Assembly (NCBI GenBank): GCA_910585915.1
Contig: CAJUGF010000039.1
Coordinates: forward strand, 1-13,459
Origin: an uncultured Bacilli bacterium
Lineage (GTDB): Bacteria; Bacillota_I; Bacilli_A; RF39; UBA660
Length of the DNA: 13,459 nucleotides
Direction: 5' to 3'
Both the position numbers and the translations under genes were made by a program. Under the pieces are notes generated by a model that ran no database searches, was not told the DNA's origin, and saw only the letters and a program-made list of their open reading frames with translations. Within the stretch, counting starts at the first letter, position 1, and the number at the start of each line of letters is the position of its first letter. Positions 1-6,118 of this stretch are shown here, one piece after another.

Positions 1-517
1 AATTTATAAATATTAGAATCTGATCATTTTTTATTACTTTGTTTAATTCAATTAATGTCAATAGCTCATTTAATAGTGAATCATCTTTTCTTATTGTTGT
101 TTTCATTATTTTCAAAAAATTTTCAACTTTAAACTCGTCTTCTATTATTAAAGGCAATTCACTTTTATTAATAATTTTTTTGAATTTTTCTGTTATTTTT
201 TTATTTAACTTAGATAATTCTAAGATATCAATCTCATCTACATTTTCAATTATTACTTTGTTTGACTCAGATAAGTTCTTTTTAGAATCCATTTCTAATT
301 CAAAATAATTCATTATAATATGAATGTTTTTATTCACCGAAATATCATTATTATTTTGATCATAAAAACAAATTTCTTCAATATTCTCTCCATTTTTTAT
401 TTTATAAAAATCTTTAATTAATCGATAAAACATTTTTTTATTTTCTATTTCAAGAACATTTATGCTTTCTTGACTAATTTCTATAGTATTTTCTATATAA
501 CTAATTTTTAAATTCAT
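1..517 (-). CDS. csn2: Csn2, type II-A CRISPR adaptation protein (3' end beyond the window)
   Basis: Csn2 forms a ring-shaped tetramer that binds free double-stranded DNA ends and helps Cas1-Cas2, with Cas9, to acquire spacers. The frame opens at an ATG at 517, sharing ATGA with the cas2 stop, and stays open to base 1, giving 172 codons of a family usually near 220 residues, so the C-terminal quarter is missing. The protein starts MNLKISYIENTIEI. It has LEIENKKMFYRLIKDF near residues 22-37, where other Csn2 proteins have a strand then helix, and FKVENFLKIMKTTI followed by ILIFIN in the second half, both in the order seen in the S. pyogenes protein. No strong ribosome site precedes it, only AGG 12 bases away, so translation is probably coupled to cas2. 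It is last of the four cas genes visible. The identification rests on weak but ordered similarity plus a decisive gene position. Confidence 0.9.
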   Translation of the reverse strand, partial: MNLKISYIENTIEISQESINVLEIENKKMFYRLIKDFYKIKNGENIEEICFYDQNNNDISVNKNIHIIMNYFELEMDSKKNLSESNKVIIENVDEIDILELSKLNKKITEKFKKIINKSELPLIIEDEFKVENFLKIMKTTIRKDDSLLNELLTLIELNKVIKNDQILIFIN

Positions 518-819
518 AATACAATTAACCTATCTTCACTGTTTATAATATTTGTTTTAGATTCACCAATTACATAAATAATTTTGGCATATTGGCTTTC
601 TGTTACATTTAATACTTGTATCAAGCCTTTTTTGGGAGCATTTCTTTTAATTCTTTCAATTAAGTATTCACTTTGCTGAGAATTTAAAGTTATTTTAGAA
701 TACACGGATTCCTGCATCATAAGAAATCCTTCATTTATTAGAAATCTTCGAAATAGTGTATAGTTTCTTTTATCTTTTGCATAAATGTTTGGTAAATCAA
801 AAAATACTATTGTTCTCAT
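514..819 (-). CDS. cas2: Cas2, CRISPR adaptation endoribonuclease-fold protein
   Basis: Cas2 forms the dimer at the centre of the Cas1-Cas2 integrase that inserts new spacers. The protein of 101 residues begins MRTIVFFDLPN, the usual beta-alpha start of type II Cas2 with the conserved Asp after FF, and continues with RRFLINEGFLMMQESVYSKI, a family signature region. The frame is open upstream to 867, which would add 16 residues and overlap cas1 by 44 bases. I chose the ATG at 819 because GAGGA lies 8 bases before it, it gives the normal family length, and it places the start 4 bases after the cas1 stop. The TGA stop overlaps the csn2 start. The order cas9-cas1-cas2-csn2 is the standard type II-A operon. 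Confidence 0.95.
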   Translation of the reverse strand: MRTIVFFDLPNIYAKDKRNYTLFRRFLINEGFLMMQESVYSKITLNSQQSEYLIERIKRNAPKKGLIQVLNVTESQYAKIIYVIGESKTNIINSEDRLIVL

Positions 820-823
820 AATT

Positions 824-1696
824 CTATTCCTCATAATATATAAATTCCTTATATTCTTTTTTATCATTAAAATAATCTAAAGTATTTTTCACATAAGTTT
901 TAATGATATCTTTTAATGTATAATTTTTATTATTGTATTTAAATTTTTGATTGAATAAATTAACCAAGTCTAGTTTGTATTCTTTATTGAATTCCCTGTG
1001 TTTATTAAAATATACAAAACTATCAATTAAAGGTCTGAATGGTTCCATTAAATCGCATGTTAAATTAAATTCATTGAATTCATTTTTATGATGAATTCCT
1101 AGTTGCGTTAAATATCCTAAGGATACAATTTCTTTACTTATTGTAGATAGTAAAATGGCGTATCCATAATTTAATGCAGCATTAATTGAATCATCATCAT
1201 TTCTAGTAAACTTTTTTCCAAACAAAGAGTTAAAGTAGACTTTAGCAGCATGACCTTCTCTGTTTGTTTTATCTCCTACTTTTACTTCATCGACATAACT
1301 TAGCAGTAAATCATAATTTTCTGATCTAGTTTTCCTTAAAATTAAAGCTTGATTAATGATTTTATTTTTTACAATATTTTTCCATAATTCATCTTGATCT
1401 TTTTTTGGCCATTTTATTTGTTCTAATATTTTTTTACTGGAATTATGACTAGAATAAAAAGTCTTTAGTTCTCCAAAGGGGTTGTGTCTTTCATCACAAA
1501 ATATAATATTAATTTTATTATCTGCTAATTCTTTTAATAAAAAGGATGAAAGAGATACCGATATTGAATCAATAATAATTGTATCAATTTCGGATAAATG
1601 TACATATTTTTCTTCCAATTCTTTTTTTACAACTAGAAAACGATTTTTATAGCTAATTCTTGATTGACTTGATATTACAACTGTTCTAAAACTCAT
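824..1696 (-). CDS. cas1: Cas1, type II CRISPR integrase
   Basis: Cas1 is the metal-dependent integrase that joins prespacer ends to the leader-proximal repeat. The 290-residue length is normal for type II. The N-terminus SFRTVVISSQSRISYKN matches type II Cas1 proteins. The metal-binding triad is intact: E147 in NREGHAAKVYF, H203 in LGIHHKNEFNEFNL, and E218 in DLMEPFRPLID. The ATG at 1696 lies inside the end of cas9; the two genes overlap by 11 bases (ATGAGTTTTAG carries both the start and the cas9 TAG), and GGAAAG just before the ATG can serve as ribosome site. This tight overlap implies coupled translation with cas9. Nothing in the sequence suggests loss of function, so the adaptation module appears complete apart from the part of csn2 outside the window. 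Confidence 0.97.
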   Translation of the reverse strand: MSFRTVVISSQSRISYKNRFLVVKKELEEKYVHLSEIDTIIIDSISVSLSSFLLKELADNKINIIFCDERHNPFGELKTFYSSHNSSKKILEQIKWPKKDQDELWKNIVKNKIINQALILRKTRSENYDLLLSYVDEVKVGDKTNREGHAAKVYFNSLFGKKFTRNDDDSINAALNYGYAILLSTISKEIVSLGYLTQLGIHHKNEFNEFNLTCDLMEPFRPLIDSFVYFNKHREFNKEYKLDLVNLFNQKFKYNNKNYTLKDIIKTYVKNTLDYFNDKKEYKEFIYYEE

Positions 1697-4600
1697 CTTT
1701 CCATTCCTTTATTCCAGTTGTCGATTTATGAATTATTGCTGCATGTGCAATGGTTTGGTTACTTTTTCTTCCTGTACGATCTGTTAACCCTATTTCTTTT
1801 AAATTGGCATTTTGACTATTGCATTTTAACATATTTAGCAATTCTTTTATTACGGTTTCTTTTCTTTCCATTTCCAAGATACCATTTTCTAATTTTTCCT
1901 TTATTTTGATAAATTCTGAGTTGTATAATGCATACTCTTTTTCTAATTTGTTTAAAATGTATTGTAAAATTTCTTCTAATTGCTGATCATACTCTTCAAT
2001 TGTTTGATCATTTGTTTTTTTCTTATTTAATAATCGATTTAAAGTGTATTTCCATTCTTTTAAATGGCTAGTATCAATTTTAAATTCTTTGGCATTGCAA
2101 AGTTCTACACTTGCTCCTACTAAAAAACATGACTTTCCATTCCAATTTAATTCTACATTGAAAGGGATTCTATCTTTTATAATTTCATAAGAATCATTTT
2201 CTTTCAAATTCAAAATATCTTTAATATATTGTGATTTCAATTCAGGGTTCACTTTCGCTTTTTTCTCATAATAAATTGGCATTCCTATTATTTTTTGTTT
2301 TTCTTTTCCTTTTACATTGTATTTTACAACCAATACATAAGATGGAAATAAAGTTTTATAACCTCCATAAATTGAAGTTGGTAAATTGTCTTTTAAAGAA
2401 ATTGGTTTTGTTATTTTTCCACTTGCTTTTACTTTGGTTTGATCATAAAAGGCTCCTGTTTTTATTTCTGTTTTTCTTGATATTAATATATCATTTTGAT
2501 ACATAGTTTTCTCAATTGTTTGATTAAACTTTTGAGCATCAAACAATATTTCTCCAGTATTTTCATCGCAAGTTACAAATTCATTATCTAAACTATTAAT
2601 TACATAACCATATTTTAATTTTTGATATTCCTTCTTTTCGTATAGTTGTCTATTTTGTTCTTTTAATTTTTCAAAATCAATCTTGTCTTTGAAATAATAT
2701 TTTTGATATTCCCCTAAGACTGCTGCTAAGTAAGCATCATGTGCATGATGAAAATCATTTAATTGACGATATTTAAATAATTCAAATTTTTCTCTATAAT
2801 TATGAGACAAATCTGCATGAAGATATATTACATCTGTATTTTTATAATAGTTCTTTACTATATTTGCTACGTGTTTCGTAATTTGTCTTGTTTCAACTAA
2901 TTGACGATTGATAAACCCTTCTATGTCACTATCTTTAAATTCTTTGCGGCAAAGATTAAAGATTTTCTTCGAAGATATTAACCCTATTTTTTCTAAATGT
3001 TTCCACCAGTTTCTCATGGTATTATTTTGGAATCTAGTAGGAAGAACGAAGGATGCCGACTTTTCTTGGTTTTCTTCTCTTAATACTAAGGCTTTATTAT
3101 CAATTGAGTCATCTTTTTTAAGCGTTTGAGGAATAATATGATCAATTTCATATTCGTTTAAGTTCAAAATATCTAATGGAGTTCCTGAATACAGGCTTTT
3201 TCCTTCTTGGATAAAATATAAGAATAATTTTGTGGTGAAGTTTTCAACATTTTTTAACTCAGCTTTTAGTTGTGAAACATTTTCAATGTCTTTTTTATTT
3301 TTTTCATATAATTGCATCAATCTTTTTTTTCTGTCTATTTTTCTTCCTTTTTTGTCTTCGTTTCGTGCCATTTCAATTGCAATATTTTCTGGTTCATATC
3401 CTATATAAGAGATTATTTCTTCTAAAACTTTTAACGCTTGATAGATTCCTCTTTTATTTGCTGGAGAGGTTGCTAAATCATCCACTAGTTCATAATTTAT
3501 TTTTTTATTTGCATCGATTCGATTGTTTTCTTCAATCATTTTTTGAAATTTATAATTTTTATCGTTTAATATTTGCAGAAAATTTTGGCTGGTAGTTTCT
3601 AATAAGTCTAGTATTGATTTTATCGTTCCAGTTTTTTCATCTTTGTAATATTTCGTTGTTAAAAGTTTTTCAGATAAATTTCCCCATCCAGTGTATTTTT
3701 GATTTAATGCTCTTTTTAAGTTTTCTTTTGGAATATCAGGATATTCTTTTATTATTTTTTTCTCTAAAATTTCTTTACTTTCAAAAATAGTTATCCACTT
3801 TATAAATAGTTCTGCATCAGATTCTTGATAATTTGTCCCTTCAAATATACCATTTTCTCCAAAAAAATCTATATAGGATTTCATGTTATTTGCAAATTTT
3901 CCATCGGCACTATATCCAGTGATATTTAAATCCCCATTATACATGATGTATTCATCTTTTTTGGATAAATATTGTTTGAATGTTTTATCTGTAATTGTTT
4001 TGGATGTGGTTAAAAAGAGTTCTCTAAATATTTTTTCTTCGAATTCTGGTGATATTTTTTCATTATTTATTCTTATTTGTTTTAACTCATTTCTTACTTT
4101 ATATTTTGAGTATGTAATAGAATTATTTGGTAAAGCAGGTTCCTCTAATAGATAAGTGCAATGAGATATCATTCTTTCGATAAATTGTTCTGCGGAATCT
4201 TCTAAATTAACTATTTGTTTAAAGTTATACGGGGTGATTCTTTCGTTTGTTTTTTTAATTAACCATGCATTTTTATTTTTTTGATCCTTTTTATCTGTTG
4301 TATTATTTAAAGGTCCAACATAATATGGAATACGAAATTCTAGTAACTCTTGAAGACGATATTTGTTGTTATTTGTTGTTTTTTGTAGGAATGGATAGTA
4401 TTTCCCTTGATTTTCAATGATTTTTTTTAATTCATCTGCATGTAATTGGTAGGGATATTTTCCATTATCTTTGTCGGTTATTCTTGGCATAAACTTGCCA
4501 TTGTTTATTTTCTCTAACATTTTTGATATTTCATCCGTTAAAGGAATATTTGAAATCGATTTTTCAATTTCTTTGGCCCAATCATCATAGGTTATTTGAT

Positions 4601-5678
4601 TTCTTATGTATAATTCGTAAGGGCACATTTTTTCTTTGGATTTCAATAAATAATCGTAATTTTTTCTATCTTGTTTAAGAATTTGTTTTAATGCTTTTAA
4701 ATCATTTTTGTGTTCGTTATAATTTTTTATCATTAATGTAGAGATGGTACTATTTTCTTCTGTATCAAAAAATTTTTTTAGAAAAATTATATCGTATAAT
4801 TCTTTTAAGTTTTCTAAAACTTCAATTTTTTCACCCAATGTTTTTTCTAATTCTGAATATTTTTCTTCATATGTACTTCCTTTAAAGCTTATTTTTATTG
4901 TTTCTTCGTTTTCGATTTGAAAAAGTTTGTCAATGTTAAAAGTGTTTCCAATTAAGAGATTGGTTAGTTCATTTGCAGTGTCTTTATTTAGAATTAAGCT
5001 AAAGTACTTTTTGAATTCTATTTTTTGATCATTTTTTGATTCTAAGTCGATTATTGTTTCAAAATCTTTTAGAGATATGATATCTTCATAGTTTTCATTT
5101 AAATCTATCCCATTACATAGATTTATCATATTTTCCAATATTTCTTTTAGTTTTTGTTTTGGATTTAGAGAAGATATGTTGAAATTGTCTCCTTCGTAGA
5201 GAAAATTCCCACGATATTTCATTATATGATGAAGAGCCATATAAACAATGCGAATATCCATTTGCTCTTTTGAATTTACTAATTCATTTCTCAAATGATA
5301 AATGGTTGGATATTTTTCGTGATATTTTTTTATTTGTGCTTTTTCTTCTTCTGTTATTTTGATTGTTTTATTTATGGTATCTTTTTCTGGATTATAAAAT
5401 GTTTCTCTCATTTTTTGAAAAAAGTCAGGATCTACTTTTTCGATTTCTGTTTTGAATTCTTCTTGTAAGAGTTTTATTCTTTTCCTTCTTCTATCATATC
5501 TTCTTCTTGTACTTCTAAAACTTCTTCTTTCTTCTGCTGTATGGGCTTCTTCAAAAAGTCTTACTCCCCAAAGCTTTTTATTTCCTTTTCTCATAATCTT
5601 ATTCGTTTCTTTTTCTACTACAGCCCATCCTACTGATGTTGTTCCAATATCTAATCCGATATTATATAATTTTTTCAT
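1686..5678 (-). CDS. cas9: Cas9, type II-A RNA-guided DNA endonuclease (1330 aa)
   Basis: Cas9 cuts double-stranded DNA matched by the crRNA-tracrRNA pair. Order of parts, numbered from the ATG at 5678: RuvC-I with D10 in YNIGLDIGTTSVGW; an arginine-rich bridge helix around 50-68; the REC lobe, with HHIMKYRGNFLYEG near 150-163; RuvC-II with E769 in IAIEMAR; HNH with H847 in DHIIPQ and N861 in DNKALV; RuvC-III with H980 and D981 in HHAHDAYLA; then the topoisomerase-like and PAM-interacting regions. All nuclease residues are present, so both strands should be cut. An in-frame TTG at 5684 is only one base from the AGGAGG site, whereas the ATG at 5678 sits 7 bases from it, so I take the ATG. The length fits the large II-A class (S. 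pyogenes 1368). It heads the cas operon and overlaps cas1 by 11 bases. The PAM cannot be read from sequence alone. Confidence 0.98.
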   Translation of the reverse strand: MKKLYNIGLDIGTTSVGWAVVEKETNKIMRKGNKKLWGVRLFEEAHTAEERRSFRSTRRRYDRRRKRIKLLQEEFKTEIEKVDPDFFQKMRETFYNPEKDTINKTIKITEEEKAQIKKYHEKYPTIYHLRNELVNSKEQMDIRIVYMALHHIMKYRGNFLYEGDNFNISSLNPKQKLKEILENMINLCNGIDLNENYEDIISLKDFETIIDLESKNDQKIEFKKYFSLILNKDTANELTNLLIGNTFNIDKLFQIENEETIKISFKGSTYEEKYSELEKTLGEKIEVLENLKELYDIIFLKKFFDTEENSTISTLMIKNYNEHKNDLKALKQILKQDRKNYDYLLKSKEKMCPYELYIRNQITYDDWAKEIEKSISNIPLTDEISKMLEKINNGKFMPRITDKDNGKYPYQLHADELKKIIENQGKYYPFLQKTTNNNKYRLQELLEFRIPYYVGPLNNTTDKKDQKNKNAWLIKKTNERITPYNFKQIVNLEDSAEQFIERMISHCTYLLEEPALPNNSITYSKYKVRNELKQIRINNEKISPEFEEKIFRELFLTTSKTITDKTFKQYLSKKDEYIMYNGDLNITGYSADGKFANNMKSYIDFFGENGIFEGTNYQESDAELFIKWITIFESKEILEKKIIKEYPDIPKENLKRALNQKYTGWGNLSEKLLTTKYYKDEKTGTIKSILDLLETTSQNFLQILNDKNYKFQKMIEENNRIDANKKINYELVDDLATSPANKRGIYQALKVLEEIISYIGYEPENIAIEMARNEDKKGRKIDRKKRLMQLYEKNKKDIENVSQLKAELKNVENFTTKLFLYFIQEGKSLYSGTPLDILNLNEYEIDHIIPQTLKKDDSIDNKALVLREENQEKSASFVLPTRFQNNTMRNWWKHLEKIGLISSKKIFNLCRKEFKDSDIEGFINRQLVETRQITKHVANIVKNYYKNTDVIYLHADLSHNYREKFELFKYRQLNDFHHAHDAYLAAVLGEYQKYYFKDKIDFEKLKEQNRQLYEKKEYQKLKYGYVINSLDNEFVTCDENTGEILFDAQKFNQTIEKTMYQNDILISRKTEIKTGAFYDQTKVKASGKITKPISLKDNLPTSIYGGYKTLFPSYVLVVKYNVKGKEKQKIIGMPIYYEKKAKVNPELKSQYIKDILNLKENDSYEIIKDRIPFNVELNWNGKSCFLVGASVELCNAKEFKIDTSHLKEWKYTLNRLLNKKKTNDQTIEEYDQQLEEILQYILNKLEKEYALYNSEFIKIKEKLENGILEMERKETVIKELLNMLKCNSQNANLKEIGLTDRTGRKSNQTIAHAAIIHKSTTGIKEWKDEF
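5642..5670 (+). promoter_or_regulatory. possible upstream promoter for a long tracrRNA
   Basis: A perfect TATAAT at 5665-5670 lies 17 bases after TTCCAA (5642-5647), a weak -35 match. Initiation would fall near 5677 and add about 35 bases 5' of the anti-repeat, the layout of the S. pyogenes long tracrRNA form. A perfect -10 in AT-rich DNA can occur by chance, so support is weak. Confidence 0.3.
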
Positions 5679-5718
5679 TGACAAACCTCCTAATTCATGT
5701 TATTTTTTTCTTGTCAAT
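5677..5718 (-). promoter_or_regulatory. 8-bp inverted repeat enclosing the cas9 ribosome site and start codon
   Basis: On the cas9 mRNA strand, ATTGACAA (5718-5711) and TTGTCAAT (5684-5677) are perfect complements, and the second arm includes the A and U of the cas9 ATG. The 26-base loop between them holds the AGGAGG ribosome site. Folding would bury the start codon and leave the ribosome site in a loop. The upstream arm is also the antisense of the tracrRNA 5' end. The pairing is directly visible; any role in translation control is inference. Confidence 0.5.
5678..5706 (+). promoter_or_regulatory. tracrRNA promoter (short form)
   Basis: A consensus -35 TTGACA at 5678-5683 is followed after exactly 17 bases by TATTTT at 5701-5706, a 4 of 6 match to the -10 consensus. 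It would start RNA near 5713, right at the beginning of the anti-repeat. The -35 box overlaps the cas9 start codon on the other strand. Confidence 0.65.
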
Positions 5719-5819
5719 ACCATTTAAGATGACATAGAGAGTTAAAATAACGGTTTACATTTATACGTTTACCCTAAATACTCAAATGATTGAGAATAGC
5801 TGCGTTGGCAGCTTTTTTT
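5712..5819 (+). ncRNA. tracrRNA of the type II-A system
   Basis: The tracrRNA pairs with the crRNA repeat, recruits RNase III for processing and anchors the guide in Cas9. The anti-repeat runs from about 5712 to 5748. It contains ACCATTTAAGATGACATAG and then AGAGTTAAAATAA, which follows the S. pyogenes anti-repeat order (ACCATT, CATAG, AAGTTAAAATAA). After it come a region that can form the nexus (GGT/ACC or AACG/CGTT pairings between 5749 and 5774, fold uncertain), a clear hairpin CTCAA-ATGA-TTGAG at 5781-5794 in the place of stem-loop 1, and a terminal hairpin plus T run at 5798-5819. It lies upstream of cas9 on the opposite strand, as in S. pyogenes. The 5' end is inferred from the promoter and is good to a few bases. 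Confidence 0.9.
5798..5819 (+). terminator. tracrRNA Rho-independent terminator
   Basis: A 6-bp stem AGCTGC/GCAGCT with a GTTG loop runs straight into seven T residues. It doubles as the 3' hairpin of the tracrRNA. Confidence 0.92.
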
Positions 5820-5837
5820 ATTTTCTCTCTTGGTCTC

Positions 5838-5867
5838 ATTATATCATCTTATGGCAAAATGTGTCGC
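5838..5867 (-). promoter_or_regulatory. promoter of the cas9-cas1-cas2-csn2 operon
   Basis: On the minus strand GCGACA (5867-5862) is followed after 18 bases by a perfect TATAAT (5843-5838). Transcription would start near 5831, about 150 bases before the cas9 ATG, so the leader would contain the complement of the complete tracrRNA gene. It is the only good promoter I see between the upstream terminator and cas9. Confidence 0.65.
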
Positions 5868-5884
5868 TATTTATTTATAAAAAA

Positions 5885-5914
5885 TCAAAAAAAGAATTAT
5901 ACTCCGATAATTCT
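5885..5914 (-). terminator. terminator of the hydrolase-DUF3006 operon
   Basis: An 8-bp stem AGAATTAT/ATAATTCT (5914-5907 with 5900-5893) around the loop CGGAGT is followed by six T residues, GA, and more T residues. The stem begins within the stop codon of the DUF3006 gene. It separates this operon from the cas operon downstream. Confidence 0.85.
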
Positions 5915-6110
5915 AATCTATAAATAATTGGTTCATTTTATTTTTTATTTGTTCTTTTCGTTTGTTTGTTTCTTCTTTTAATATTTCAATGTTAATGACA
6001 TCGCCTTCTTCAGCTTCTGGAATTAATTCTTTTGGTAGTTCTAATATTTTTCCTTCATCTAGTTCAACAATAGCATAATCCCCTTCAAACCGATCAATTA
6101 TTACTTTCAT
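5913..6110 (-). CDS. DUF3006 family protein (65 aa)
   Basis: This is a small acidic-to-neutral soluble protein beginning MKVIIDRFEGDYAIVEL. That start, with the RFEG-YA-VE core and a later EGDVINIEI, is typical of DUF3006, a short beta-rich family of unknown biochemical function often found beside ComEC-like metallo-hydrolases in Bacillota. The C-terminal third (about 47-62) is a Lys/Glu/Asn-rich helix. An AGGAG site lies 5 bases before the ATG and overlaps the TAG of the upstream hydrolase gene, with only 8 bases between the two genes, so the pair is probably translated together. A partnership with the hydrolase is inferred from this conserved pairing. The gene is followed immediately by a terminator. 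Confidence 0.85.
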   Translation of the reverse strand: MKVIIDRFEGDYAIVELDEGKILELPKELIPEAEEGDVINIEILKEETNKRKEQIKNKMNQLFID

Positions 6111-6118
6111 TTGTACTC

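Noticed and set aside
39..308. Open frame of 89 codons on the plus strand
   Set aside because: It lies wholly antisense to csn2, which matches a known family and is coupled to cas2; composition is the F/S/I-rich pattern of a shadow frame.
820..867. Longer cas2 start at 867 or 834
   Set aside because: It would overlap cas1, add residues not found in the family, and has a poorer ribosome site than the ATG at 819.
5679..5684. TTG start codon for cas9 at 5684
   Set aside because: It is only one base after AGGAGG; the ATG six bases later has normal 7-base spacing and gives D10 at the usual position.
5705..5745. A lone CRISPR repeat unit on the minus strand upstream of cas9
   Set aside because: The repeat-like sequence is simply the complement of the tracrRNA anti-repeat; no second copy or spacer is nearby.
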